From assembly GCA_004102805.1 (NCBI GenBank), contig SCEG01000005.1, positions 1 to 64,000 on the forward strand: a DNA stretch of 64,000 bases. The letters run 5' to 3'. The DNA comes from Muribaculaceae bacterium Isolate-002 (NCI). GTDB lineage: Bacteria; Bacteroidota; Bacteroidia; Bacteroidales; Muribaculaceae. The notes below the pieces were generated by a model that saw nothing but the letters and a program-made list of their open reading frames with translations, was not told the DNA's origin and ran no database searches. Positions 46,426 through 55,044 of the stretch are shown here, piece by piece; positions within the stretch are counted from its first letter, which is position 1; each line of letters opens with the position of its first letter. Made by a program: the position numbers and the translations under genes.

Positions 46426-47328
46426 TTATCCGCGGTCGGCGTTGCGGTAGGCTGTCGGGGGCATGCCCATTATTTTGTTGAACAGACGGGAGAAGTAGTA
46501 GGTGTCGTCAAAACCGAGTTTGGCGGCAATCTGGTTTATATTCATGTCGGTGGAGTCGAGCATCTGACATGCGGCCTGTATCTTGATAAGATTGAAGTAG
46601 GAGATCGGGGCGTGGCCGACGGTGCGTTTGAAGATTGCGGAGAAATGACTGGGGGTGTATCCGGTGAACTCTGCGAGCTGTGACATGGTGATGTGGCGCT
46701 CGAGATTTTCTTTCATGAATTTTATGGCCGAGCTGCAGGCGGTTTCCGCAAAAGAGGCGTCGGATGCGGCAGCCGACGCTCCCGCGAGGCGGAATTGCCT
46801 GATGTAGCGCAGCGAACCGAGGTAGTGGTGGAAGAGCGAGAGCGCGTAGTGGAGGTTTTCGATGCTGTAGCCGGCTTTGAGGGTGAAGAATATTTCTTCG
46901 AAGAGAGTGGTGCGGTCGGCGATGCGTGAGTCGCCGGCCGGCGCGATGAGGTGTGGGGTATGCATTCCGGCGGCATATTGCGGGGCGAGGGTGCCTTTGA
47001 AGTGTATCCAGTAGATGGTCCAGGGAGAGTCGTTGTCGGAGCCGTAGGCATGAGGCCGGTCGTCGGGGAGTATGAAGAACTGACCGTCGGTCACGTCGTA
47101 GCGGGTGTCGCCGATGCGATACCAGCCGCGTCCTTCTACGCAATAGATGAGCACAAACTGTCCCGTAGCCTCGTGACGTTCACGGAAATGATGCCGTGCG
47201 GAGGGGTAATAGCCAATGTCGGTTATGTGGAGCGCGGCGCCGAGACTGTCACGTTCGAGCATGTCGGTAATCATTTTGGGTATGACGAGCGAGCGCTGTC
47301 CGCGAAATCCTTCTTTGATACGTATCAT
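46426..47328 (-). CDS. AraC-family transcriptional regulator with N-terminal cupin sensor
   Basis: 300 residues. The N-terminal half is an AraC-type cupin arm (QFVLIYCVEGRGWYRIGD, GQFFILPDDRPHAYGSD). The C-terminal about 100 residues are two helix-turn-helix units (MSQLAEFTGYTPSHFSAIFK, QIAAKLGFDDTYYFSRLFNK, GMPPTAYR). It lacks a signal peptide or membrane segment, so it senses a cytoplasmic ligand. It converges on the SusCD operon and diverges from recA, which makes it a candidate second regulator of the glycan locus, responding to an internal sugar while the HTCS reads the periplasm. That link is inferred from position. Confidence 0.9.
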   Translation of the reverse strand: MIRIKEGFRGQRSLVIPKMITDMLERDSLGAALHITDIGYYPSARHHFRERHEATGQFVLIYCVEGRGWYRIGDTRYDVTDGQFFILPDDRPHAYGSDNDSPWTIYWIHFKGTLAPQYAAGMHTPHLIAPAGDSRIADRTTLFEEIFFTLKAGYSIENLHYALSLFHHYLGSLRYIRQFRLAGASAAASDASFAETACSSAIKFMKENLERHITMSQLAEFTGYTPSHFSAIFKRTVGHAPISYFNLIKIQAACQMLDSTDMNINQIAAKLGFDDTYYFSRLFNKIMGMPPTAYRNADRG

Positions 47329-47421
47329 GCAGGCAAATATAAACGATTTGGAGATATTCTCGGCGATGAGTGGGGAAATATCGTTGTCAAGTGTGTTTGT
47401 TTAACATTTATTTTGTGATGT

Positions 47422-47457
47422 GGGCGGTGTTTACGCCCATGTGGGGTTGTATCTTTG
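47422..47457 (+). promoter_or_regulatory. recA promoter region with small inverted repeat
   Basis: -7 box TATCTTTG at 47450-47457, 40 bases before the recA ATG. No good TTTG at -33. The repeat GGGCG (47422-47426) with CGCCC (47434-47438) covers the -33 area and could be a repressor or activator site. Confidence 0.55.
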
Positions 47458-47497
47458 CATTACTGAAATATATTACTCCCTCTAAAAAACAAGTGTT

Positions 47498-48679
47498 ATG
47501 GCAGCAGCAAAGACAAAAAAGACGGCAACGGCCGCAACTGATAAACCTGACAGCAAGGATGCGAAACTCAATGCGCTGAAGGCGGCGATGGGCAAGATAG
47601 AGAAAGATTACGGCCGCGGAGCCATCATGCGTCTGGGCGACAGTTCGGTGGAGCATGTCGAGGTGATACCGACCGGTTCGATAGGTCTGAATTTCGCTCT
47701 GGGTGTGGGTGGTTTTCCCAAGGGCAGGATAATCGAGATCTACGGCCCCGAGTCATCGGGAAAGACCACGCTTGCAATCCATGCCATAGCGCAGGTGCAG
47801 AAGCAGGGCGGCATAGCGGCGATAATAGATGCCGAGCATGCTTTCGACCGGTTTTATGCTGAGAAACTTGGAGTGGATGTCAATGAACTGCTTATGTCGC
47901 AGCCTGACAACGGTGAGCAGGCGCTTGAGATTGTGGAGCAGCTTGTGAGATCGGCGGCGGTTGATTTGATTGTTGTCGACTCGGTGGCGGCTCTGACCCC
48001 GAAAAGCGAGCTTGAGGGTGAGATGGGCGACCGCAACATGGGATTGCAGGCACGCCTGATGTCGCAGGCTATGCGCAAGCTGACCGGAGCGATTTCGCGC
48101 ACCAACACCACGTGTATCTTCATCAATCAGCTTCGTGCGAACATCGGGGCCATGTTCGCTCCGTCGGAGGTGACCACGGGCGGCAATGCGCTGAAATTCT
48201 ATTCGTCGGTCAGGGTAGAGATACGTCCGGGCACTTCGGTGAAGGACGGCGACAATGTGCTGGGGCGTCACGCAAAGGTTAAGGTGGTGAAGAACAAGGT
48301 GGCGCCTCCTTTCCGCCGGTGTGAGTTCGACATCATGTTCGGCGAGGGCATTTCGCAGGCATACGAGATACTTGACCTCGGCGTGGAATATAACGTGGTG
48401 CAGAAATCAGGGTCATGGTTCCGTTACGGAGGAACAAATATTGCGCAGGGCCGTGATGCCGCGAAGCGTGTGATAGAGGACAATCCGGAGCTTGCCGCCG
48501 AGCTTGAGGCGAAAATCATGGCCGCGCTTGCCGAGGCTGAGAACAAGGGCAAGCCAAAGCAACGGAAGGTGTCGGCTAAGGAAGTGGAGGCCGAAACTGA
48601 GGCCGTGGCTGAGGATGATGAGCTCGACGATATGCTCGACGATGTGGATCTTGAGCCTATGGAGCTCGACGAACTTTGA
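47498..48679 (+). CDS. recA: RecA recombinase
   Basis: 393 residues. Contains the RecA hallmarks: Walker [10 protein letters not shown] near residue 88, Walker [14 protein letters not shown], the loop-2 and C-terminal motif region ([23 protein letters not shown]), with a long acidic C-terminal tail rich in Glu and Asp. It forms filaments on single-stranded DNA and drives strand exchange and recombination repair. The ATG at 47498 fits the promoter position. The lysine- and threonine-rich N-terminal extension (about 25 residues) is normal for Bacteroidetes RecA. Confidence 0.98.
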   Translation: MAAAKTKKTATAATDKPDSKDAKLNALKAAMGKIEKDYGRGAIMRLGDSSVEHVEVIPTGSIGLNFALGVGGFPKGRIIEIYGPESSGKTTLAIHAIAQVQKQGGIAAIIDAEHAFDRFYAEKLGVDVNELLMSQPDNGEQALEIVEQLVRSAAVDLIVVDSVAALTPKSELEGEMGDRNMGLQARLMSQAMRKLTGAISRTNTTCIFINQLRANIGAMFAPSEVTTGGNALKFYSSVRVEIRPGTSVKDGDNVLGRHAKVKVVKNKVAPPFRRCEFDIMFGEGISQAYEILDLGVEYNVVQKSGSWFRYGGTNIAQGRDAAKRVIEDNPELAAELEAKIMAALAEAENKGKPKQRKVSAKEVEAETEAVAEDDELDDMLDDVDLEPMELDEL

Positions 48680-48704
48680 CGTATTGGATGATAATCGGAG
48701 CAGG

Positions 48705-48738
48705 TCAGACCTGTCGGACAGCTGTCGGGTGGGTCTGA
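48705..48738. terminator. Possible bidirectional hairpin between recA and tdk
   Basis: TCAGACC (48705-48711) pairs with GGTCTGA (48732-48738) between the convergent recA and thymidine kinase stops. There is no T-run, so terminator activity is uncertain. Confidence 0.35.
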
Positions 48739-48755
48739 TTACATCAGTAGGCGGG

Positions 48756-49379
48756 TCAGAGGAATGGCAGGGCGTCGCGAGAGGATTGCTCGATGCGTTT
48801 GTTGCGCCAGCATTTGCGGCACACGGCGATGTAGCGGTCGTCGCCGCCGATCTCAACCTGGTCGCCTTCTTCCACGAAGTCGCCGTTGGCGTCGATGCGG
48901 GCGTTGATGATGGTCTTGTGGCCGCATGTGCAGGTCGATTTGATTTCGTCGATGGTGTCGGCAATCTCGAAGAGGCGGCGGGAGCCTTCGAAGAGGTGTG
49001 ACTGGAAGTCGGTGCGCAGGCCGTAGCATATCACATTTGAGCCGAAGTCGTCGACCACGCGCGACAGCTGGTCGACCTGCTCTGCTGTGAGAAACTGAGC
49101 TTCGTCGATCAGAAACCAGTCAATCACCGACATCGTTTTCTCAAACATGTCGTGGGCGAACTCGTAGAGGTCGGTGTCGTGATAAATCCATTGGCATTTA
49201 CGCTCTATTCCTATGCGCGATTTGATGACGTTGTCTTTGTCGCGGGTGTCGATGACAGGCTTCATGCAGAGGTATCGCATGTTGCGTTCCTCAAAGTTGT
49301 AGGCTGTGGTGAGTAGCAGGGCAGTCTTGGCTGAGCCCATCGTGCCGTATCTGAAATAGAGTTTGCCTTTGCGGTTCAT
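48756..49379 (-). CDS. tdk: Thymidine kinase, type II
   Basis: 207 residues from the ATG at 49379; an upstream in-frame ATG at 49454 would pass through the promoter and is rejected. P-loop GTMGSAKT, the DEAQF Walker B motif, YGLRTDF lasso region, and a zinc site from CTCGHK and CRKCW identify the class II (human TK1-like) enzyme. It phosphorylates thymidine to dTMP with ATP in the cytoplasm (salvage). It has its own promoter. Confidence 0.96.
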   Translation of the reverse strand: MNRKGKLYFRYGTMGSAKTALLLTTAYNFEERNMRYLCMKPVIDTRDKDNVIKSRIGIERKCQWIYHDTDLYEFAHDMFEKTMSVIDWFLIDEAQFLTAEQVDQLSRVVDDFGSNVICYGLRTDFQSHLFEGSRRLFEIADTIDEIKSTCTCGHKTIINARIDANGDFVEEGDQVEIGGDDRYIAVCRKCWRNKRIEQSSRDALPFL

Positions 49380-49423
49380 GGTCGGGGGGATAAAAAATGT
49401 GGACGGTGATGAAAAATTCCACC

Positions 49424-49455
49424 CAAAGATAAAACTTTTCATTTCCATCCACAAA
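49424..49455 (-). promoter_or_regulatory. Promoter of the thymidine kinase gene
   Basis: Minus-strand -7 TATCTTTG at 49431-49424 and -33 TTTG at 49455-49452, spacer exactly 20. Leader to the ATG about 38 bases. Confidence 0.85.
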
Positions 49456-49499
49456 TAATTCCTGCAAAAGTTGTCAACAGTGGAGCTGACAGCTGCGGC

Positions 49500-50258
49500 C
49501 TATTTCATGTAGAAGCACTGCACTTTGCCTACGGGGAGTTTTCCCTCGAGTTTGAGGGGGATGTGGCCGGATGCGGTTGATATCCAGGCTTCCATGTCGT
49601 CGGAGCTTTTTTTGCCTCCTTCGGCGGTGAAGCTGAATGATATCTTGTAGGCCGGATATTCGGTCTTGTCGATATTGACATTCTCGAGTCCGTGGTAGGT
49701 GATTGTCAGTTTCTCCTTTCGTTTTCCGGAGAATACGGTGAGCTCTTTCTTGTCGCCGGGTTTCATGCCGGCATAGTCGAGCGAGCGCATGTAGTAGAAT
49801 GAACTCAGCATGTCGAGGGTCAGACCGTCGGCTTCAAGCTGCAATTCGGAAGCGGTGAGTTTGTCTTTTTTTGATTTCTGTTTCCATCGGCGGCATGTGG
49901 CTGTGACGTGGTTGCCTTTTCTGGTGTAGTTGATGAGGTCGCGTTTATATTCGCCCCCTTCATGGGTTATTTTTTCGTAGTAGGATGGTTCCATGGTGGC
50001 GATGTTCATCTGCCCGAGCAGGGTGTCGCGCACGGCATAGAATGCGTCAGCCCATTTCTCGGAGCGGGCTGTGAGCCTGGCTTTTATGGAGCCGGCGTCG
50101 GCTCTGCGGGTCGATAGATTGACTGTTCCGGCCTGTTTGTTGACAAGCCCCCATTTATACATGACGCGATAGTCAATCGACTCGCCGTCAGTGACTCTTG
50201 CACCGCTGTAAAAAGAGATGCCGGCCACAAATAAAAGTAAGAATAAAAATTTTTTCAT
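49500..50258 (-). CDS. DUF3108 domain-containing exported protein
   Basis: 252 residues; signal peptide MKKFLFLLLFVAGISFYSGA. The body matches DUF3108 from pattern: an opening Y-x-x-x-W/Y-G-x-V/L strand (IDYRVMYKWGLVNKQAG), a central 'L-D-x-L-S-S-F-Y-Y-x-R' helix, and a C-terminal AWISTASGHIPLKLEGKLPVG-like strand set. DUF3108 proteins are periplasmic and adopt a lipocalin-like barrel; their function is unknown. It lies between GH2 and tdk on the same strand with no clear promoter of its own seen. Confidence 0.85.
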   Translation of the reverse strand: MKKFLFLLLFVAGISFYSGARVTDGESIDYRVMYKWGLVNKQAGTVNLSTRRADAGSIKARLTARSEKWADAFYAVRDTLLGQMNIATMEPSYYEKITHEGGEYKRDLINYTRKGNHVTATCRRWKQKSKKDKLTASELQLEADGLTLDMLSSFYYMRSLDYAGMKPGDKKELTVFSGKRKEKLTITYHGLENVNIDKTEYPAYKISFSFTAEGGKKSSDDMEAWISTASGHIPLKLEGKLPVGKVQCFYMK

Positions 50259-50346
50259 AACAATATGACAATCTTACGGCCAAAAAGTTTAGACCCCTTC
50301 TCCGGGTGTTAACATTTATTTAGGGAAGGGGGCTTAATTCGGACGA

Positions 50347-52878
50347 TTATTCGGCGGCGAGGGAAACGGTGGCGGGATCCAGGCCGGGAGATGTGGCTGT
50401 TACGGTGAAAGTGCCTGCTTTGCCGTTGTTTTGTGCTATCAGTAGGGCTTTCCCGTAGAATGCTTTGCGGCTGTCGGCCTTGAAGCGCTCGTGGGTGTAC
50501 TGGCAGCCGTTGTCGACGCCGGCGTTGAATGCTGTGCCTTCGACACTGAATGTTATATCGTTGTCGGCCAGGGGGCAGATATTGCCATTGGAGTCGACGA
50601 CTTCGACCGTGAGATAGCAGAGATCGGTGCCGTCGGCGCTGATTACGTTGCGGTCGGGGGTTAGGCGGATGGCGGCGGGAGCTCCGGCGGTTGTCACCGA
50701 GTCGCGTGCCACTTCTTTGCCGTTGCGGCGGCTCACGGCGGTGAGGGTGCCGGGGGAGAAGGGTATGCGCCAAGAGGCGTGGAGCCGGTCAGGGGTCTTG
50801 GCGCTGATGCCCATCGATTTGCCGTTGAGGTATAGTTCGACTTCGTCGGCGTTGTTGTAGTAGGCCATGATGTCGATGTCCTGTCCTTCTTCCCAGTTCC
50901 AGTGGGGCAGGAGATGGAGCACGTCGGTGTCGTTCTGCCATTCGCTCTGATAGAGGTAATACACATCTTTGGGGAAGCCGGCGAGGTCGACGATGCCGAA
51001 GTAGCTGCTTCGCGCGGGCCATTCGTAGGGAGTCGGTTCGCCGATGTAGTCGAAGCCGGTCCATACGAACTGTCCGGATATGAAGTCTTTGTCGCGGACG
51101 TGTTTCATGGTCTCTTCATGAGAGCTGCCCCAGGGCACATAGCAGTTGTCGTAGGAAGAGCATGACATGGAATCGTGGTAGAAGGGGCGGTCCCAGCTGT
51201 CGGGCCAAATATAGTTGTGGTCGGCGGGCATCATGTAGAAGCCGCGTGTCGACAGGCCTGAGACGCTTTCGGTGATGACAAACGGTTTGCCGGGGAAGTT
51301 TTTCGGTACATCGGCGAGCCATCCGTTCTGATAGTTGTAGCCGATGATGTCGAGAGCTCCGGAGCGGTAGAGGTGGTTGTAGGTGGCGGCTTCGTTGCAT
51401 CCGGCAGTGATGGGTCGGGTGGGGTCGAGGTCGCGCACGCGGTCGGCGAGTTTCTTTGTGAGCAGAGCGTTGACCGACATTTCATTGCCCTCGATGTCGG
51501 TCTGTTCGACGGCGTGGCCGAAGTTGAGCAGCAGGTTGGCCTGCGCGAGCGAAAGGGTGTCGGCGTCGGCGTGGGTCCACTGTTCGAGCACTTCGTTGCC
51601 GATGCTCCATACGATTACCGACGGGTGATTACGGTCGCGGCGGATGAAGTCGTCAAGGTCGCGTTCATGCCATTCGTTGAAATAGTTGGCGTAGTCGCCG
51701 ATCGTCTTGCGCTTGCGCCACATGTCGAAAGCTTCGTCCATTACCATAAAGCCCATTTCGTCGCAGTAGTCGAGCAGTTCGGGGGCCGGCGGATTATGTG
51801 AGGTGCGTATTGCGTTGCATCCCATGGCTTTCAGAATGGACAGCTGGCGGCGTATGGCGGCTTTGTTTACTACAGCGCCGAGGGCACCGGCGTCGTGGTG
51901 GAGGCATACGCCGTTGAGCTTCATCGGCGAGCCGTTGAGGGAGAAGCCTTTGTCGGCATCGAAGCCGAAGGTGCGGAAGCCGGTGCGGGTGATGTCGGAA
52001 TCGAGGATTGTTCCGTCGGTGGAGTCGATGACGTCGGTGGTGACGGTGTAGAGCTCGGGCGATGAGGGGCTCCAGAGGCGGGGGAATTTGATGTCGAGTT
52101 TTTGTGTCACTGTTGTGTCGGCGGCGCTGCGTATGACGGCGCGCGATGTAGTCTCGGCGAGAGTCAGTCCGGTGTTGTCGCTTACGGTGGTGCGTATCTC
52201 GACAGGCCGGTCGGTGGCCGATGTGTTGCTTAGCGTTGCGTCAATGCTGACGGTGTTGCCGTCGGTGGTGATGTATGTGCCGTCCTTTGGGATAAATACC
52301 GGGTTTTCGGCGCGAAGCCATACGTTGCGGTAGATGCCGCAGCCGGAATACCAGCGTGAGTTCGGCTGGATTGAGTTGTCGATTTTCACGGCAATGGTGT
52401 TGGCTCCGTTTTCGTTGAGCAGAGGGGTTGCGTCTATGCTGAATGAAGCGTAACCGTATGGACGTCCGCCGGCATATTGACCGTTGATATAGACCGAGGA
52501 GTTCATGTAGGCGCCGTCAAAATCGATGTAGATGTTTTTGCCGGCATAGCTCTGCGGAATGGTGAATGTCTTGCGATACCAGCCTATGCCTCCCGGCAGT
52601 GCGCCGCCGCCGGTGCCGGCGGGGTTGTCTTTGCTGAAATCGCCTTCGATGGCCCAGTCGTGGGGCAGTGAGAGCGCGCGCCATCCGGTGTCATTGAAAT
52701 CGGGAGTCTCGGCACCGTTGATGTCGCCGAGGTTGAATCGCCAGCCGTTGTTGAAGTCTACGCCTCGCTTTTGGTTGAAGTCAGCGCTGACACAGCGGGC
52801 GGAAGATGGCTCGGTCGCGGCCGATGCGATTGAGGGTAAAAAGGCTGATAGGGCCAGAGCGCATAAAATTTTCTTCAT
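50347..52878 (-). CDS. GH2 beta-galactosidase-like enzyme, standalone
   Basis: 843 residues; signal peptide MKKILCALALSAFLPSIASAA. Order: sugar-binding domain (NNGWRFNLGD, LSLPHDWAIEG), Ig-like domain, TIM barrel with acid/base Glu429 (WSIGNEV) and nucleophile Glu537 (ITESVSG), then DUF4982 and GH2-C5-type sandwiches. This layout is typical of Bacteroidetes beta-galactosidases acting on plant or host glycans. Unlike the other GH2 genes it is not beside the SusC/D operon but sits alone between housekeeping genes. It is followed on its strand by the DUF3108 gene after 88 bases that contain a weak CCCCTTC/GAAGGGG hairpin. Confidence 0.94.
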   Translation of the reverse strand: MKKILCALALSAFLPSIASAATEPSSARCVSADFNQKRGVDFNNGWRFNLGDINGAETPDFNDTGWRALSLPHDWAIEGDFSKDNPAGTGGGALPGGIGWYRKTFTIPQSYAGKNIYIDFDGAYMNSSVYINGQYAGGRPYGYASFSIDATPLLNENGANTIAVKIDNSIQPNSRWYSGCGIYRNVWLRAENPVFIPKDGTYITTDGNTVSIDATLSNTSATDRPVEIRTTVSDNTGLTLAETTSRAVIRSAADTTVTQKLDIKFPRLWSPSSPELYTVTTDVIDSTDGTILDSDITRTGFRTFGFDADKGFSLNGSPMKLNGVCLHHDAGALGAVVNKAAIRRQLSILKAMGCNAIRTSHNPPAPELLDYCDEMGFMVMDEAFDMWRKRKTIGDYANYFNEWHERDLDDFIRRDRNHPSVIVWSIGNEVLEQWTHADADTLSLAQANLLLNFGHAVEQTDIEGNEMSVNALLTKKLADRVRDLDPTRPITAGCNEAATYNHLYRSGALDIIGYNYQNGWLADVPKNFPGKPFVITESVSGLSTRGFYMMPADHNYIWPDSWDRPFYHDSMSCSSYDNCYVPWGSSHEETMKHVRDKDFISGQFVWTGFDYIGEPTPYEWPARSSYFGIVDLAGFPKDVYYLYQSEWQNDTDVLHLLPHWNWEEGQDIDIMAYYNNADEVELYLNGKSMGISAKTPDRLHASWRIPFSPGTLTAVSRRNGKEVARDSVTTAGAPAAIRLTPDRNVISADGTDLCYLTVEVVDSNGNICPLADNDITFSVEGTAFNAGVDNGCQYTHERFKADSRKAFYGKALLIAQNNGKAGTFTVTATSPGLDPATVSLAAE

Positions 52879-52921
52879 GATAGTGATTTGGGTTTGTCGT
52901 TAGGTGGTTAGTCAGAGGGCG

Positions 52922-52976
52922 TTTGAATTTAACTCCCTCAAAACTTATGTATATGCGAATTGAAATTAAATTCAAA
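52922..52976. repeat. 11-bp inverted repeat TTTGAATTTAA, with a third copy at 53319-53329
   Basis: TTTGAATTTAA at 52922-52932 and its perfect complement TTAAATTCAAA at 52966-52976 lie upstream of the GH2 gene. A third copy at 53319-53329 is preceded by similar bases (GGGTG or GGGCG) and lies on the far side of tRNA-Ser. Confidence 0.5.
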
Positions 52977-53012
52977 TACTCGTTAAATTACGTGCAGTTT
53001 CTTATGTAATGG

Positions 53013-53042
53013 CAAATTTAATAAAAAAAAGAAAAAATGCAA
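53013..53042 (-). promoter_or_regulatory. Probable promoter of the standalone GH2 gene
   Basis: Minus-strand -7 TAAATTTG at 53020-53013 and TTG at 53042-53040 as -33, spacer 19. The leader of about 130 bases includes the TTTGAATTTAA inverted repeat. It abuts the divergent tRNA-Ser promoter. Confidence 0.5.
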
Positions 53043-53049
53043 TTGAAAA

Positions 53050-53081
53050 TTTGGACAATTGAAAACAAAGTTGTAACTTTG
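53050..53081 (+). promoter_or_regulatory. Promoter of tRNA-Ser
   Basis: -33 TTTG at 53050-53053 and -7 TAACTTTG at 53074-53081, spacer exactly 20. The tRNA begins about 90 bases downstream, so a precursor leader is processed. Confidence 0.85.
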
Positions 53082-53171
53082 CACTCGCAATGGAGAACAG
53101 ACAACAGCGGTTGTGCTTAGACATTGCAGGAGTTTACGGCATAAAAGCCAATGACTTCGGAAAATATCAAT

Positions 53172-53259
<88 letters not shown>

Positions 53260-53272
53260 AGCATTTTACTGG

Positions 53273-53310
53273 CCGCCTGAGTATCATCGATACTCAGGCG
53301 GTTGGCTTTT
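53273..53310 (+). terminator. Terminator of tRNA-Ser
   Basis: A perfect 13-bp stem (53273-53285 with 53289-53301) with a 3-base loop, followed by TTGGCTTTT, starts 14 bases after the tRNA end. Confidence 0.88.
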
Positions 53311-53329
53311 AGGGGGTGTTTGAATTTAA

Positions 53330-53665
53330 CCCGATAAAGGGTCGGCGGATCCATAAAAGACGGAAAGATTGCCTGTAACACCTGCTATTGTCTTGGCTCA
53401 ATGTAAAATTACGGTTGTTAATTTTGATGATTAGGGTGGGGAGGATGGGTGTATCGCTAACAGAATCAGAAAACTTCACTCTACAAAGTGCTTGTTGTCA
53501 AGTATATTCCCGGTGAACATCATTGACAAGCTCCAACCGTTGCGTCTAAAATAATTTTTAACTCGGGTAGAATTTTAACATTTCAACCGGGTTTTGCATC
53601 TGACCCCTTTGTTGTCATGTGTTTGTGGTGCCTTGTTTGGTTCTGAATGTTGGGCGTATATATAG
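53330..53665. other. AT-rich spacer between tRNA-Ser and tRNA-Pro; no gene seen
   Basis: About 335 bases with no open frame of interest, no RNA signature and no strong hairpin. It contains the bases after the third TTTGAATTTAA copy and ends at the tRNA-Pro terminator. Confidence 0.5.
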
Positions 53666-53669
53666 CAAA

Positions 53670-53696
53670 AGACCGGAGGGATTTTCCTTCCGGTCT
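53670..53696 (-). terminator. Terminator of tRNA-Pro
   Basis: An 11-bp stem (53670-53680 with 53686-53696, one G-U pair), flanked by A and T runs on both sides, lies 23 bases beyond the tRNA 3' end on the minus strand. Confidence 0.8.
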
Positions 53697-53718
53697 CTTT
53701 TGTGCTTTTGATTATTTG

Positions 53719-53792
53719 TCGGGGTGACTAGACTCGAACTAGCGACCTCACGCCCCCCAGACGCGTACTCTAACCAACTGAGCTACACCCCG
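53719..53792 (-). tRNA. tRNA-Pro(GGG)
   Basis: 74 bases without encoded CCA. Acceptor CGGGGTG pairs with CACCCCG, the discriminator is A, the D arm is GCTCAGTTGGTTAGAGT, the anticodon loop is CTGGGGG (GGG) and the T loop is TTCGAGT. Confidence 0.97.
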
Positions 53793-53812
53793 ATTGCGTT
53801 TCAAAAGCGCTG

Positions 53813-53844
53813 CAAAGTTAAGCATGATTTTTATATTTTGCAAA
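53813..53844 (-). promoter_or_regulatory. Promoter of tRNA-Pro
   Basis: Minus-strand -7 TAACTTTG at 53820-53813 and -33 TTTG at 53844-53841, spacer exactly 20; the tRNA starts 20 bases after the -7 box. Bases 53845-54158 hold no gene; TATTTTTG at 54002-54009 is a possible -7 box for the PfkB gene but lacks a -33 element. Confidence 0.85.
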
Positions 53845-54158
53845 TTTTTTTGTAAAAATATTTTGTGTTTTTTTGAGTTAAAATTTGGGTGTGGTCGGTA
53901 TGTATTTGAAAATGAGTGTGTTGGGTTGTGAAAAATCTTTTTCCGTCTTAAGCCGGCATATAAGTCTAAATTCAAAATTATATTATATCAACCTTTTTCA
54001 CTATTTTTGCATCGCAAATCGACATAAAACTGACTGAAACGCAATGCATAGCACCCGGTGCGGCCGCGCATAATTCACAGGCGATGCCTGCATGATGTAT
54101 CATATATGGTGCCGTCGGGGCTATGATGCTGTATTCACAATATCCACATTAAGAAATA

Positions 54159-55040
54159 ATGAAACGAACAAATATTTGCTGCATCGGGCATATCACGCTC
54201 GACAAGATTGTCACTCCGCGCATGACGGTGCATGCTCCGGGAGGCACTGCATTTTATTTCGCTCACGCCATGAGCAGCCTGCATGCCGACAATTTTCTGC
54301 TTGTGACCTCTCTTGCCGAAAGCGAGATGAAAGCGGTCGATGACATCAGGGCGCTCGGGGTTGATGTTAGCGTGCTGCCGAGCCGCCACTCGGTTTATTT
54401 CGAGAACTGCTACGGCGAGAACCAGGACAACCGCACTCAGCGCGTGCTTGCCAAGGCCGATCCGTTTACCGTGGAAGGCCTGACAGGCATCGAGGCGCGT
54501 TATTATCATCTGGGAACCCTTCTTGCCGATGATTTTTCGCTCGACATAATAAAGATGCTGAGCGGAAAGGGGATTGTCTCGGTCGACGCGCAGGGCTATC
54601 TCCGCGAAGTACGCGGCGAGAAGGTGTATCCCGTCGACTGGACCGACAAACTTGAAGCTCTGAAATATATCGACATTCTCAAAGTCAACGAGCATGAGGC
54701 GGCCGTGCTGACGGGTGCCTCCGACCCGTTGCGCGGCGCGGAAATTCTGGCCGGATGGGGTGTCGGAGAGGTGGTGCTGACGCTCGGCAGCATGGGTTCG
54801 GTGATACTCGCCGGCGGCAAGGCATACGAAATACCGGCCTACGCGCCAACCGACATCGTCGATGCCACAGGCTGCGGCGACACTTACATGGCGGGCTACC
54901 TCTACATGCGCGACAAAGGTGCGGACTATGCCGAAGCCGGACGTTTCGCGGCCGCCATGTGCACAATCAAACTTCAGGCCAGCGGCCCATTCCGCTCGGC
55001 GGCTTCTGATATCGAAAAGCTAATCAACAGTGAGAAATAA
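54159..55040 (+). CDS. PfkB-family carbohydrate kinase
   Basis: 293 residues, cytoplasmic. The substrate-side motif APGGTAFYFAHAM near residue 30 and the PfkB signature DATGCGDTYMAGYLY at about 233-247, with the catalytic Asp in GCGDT, place it in the ribokinase/PfkB family. ATP-site strand VVLTLGSMGSVIL precedes it. These enzymes phosphorylate sugars or nucleosides such as fructose, ribose or tagatose-6-phosphate; the exact substrate cannot be read. A sugar transporter gene begins 4 bases after the stop, suggesting one uptake-and-phosphorylation unit. Confidence 0.9.
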   Translation: MKRTNICCIGHITLDKIVTPRMTVHAPGGTAFYFAHAMSSLHADNFLLVTSLAESEMKAVDDIRALGVDVSVLPSRHSVYFENCYGENQDNRTQRVLAKADPFTVEGLTGIEARYYHLGTLLADDFSLDIIKMLSGKGIVSVDAQGYLREVRGEKVYPVDWTDKLEALKYIDILKVNEHEAAVLTGASDPLRGAEILAGWGVGEVVLTLGSMGSVILAGGKAYEIPAYAPTDIVDATGCGDTYMAGYLYMRDKGADYAEAGRFAAAMCTIKLQASGPFRSAASDIEKLINSEK

Positions 55041-55044
55041 CAGT

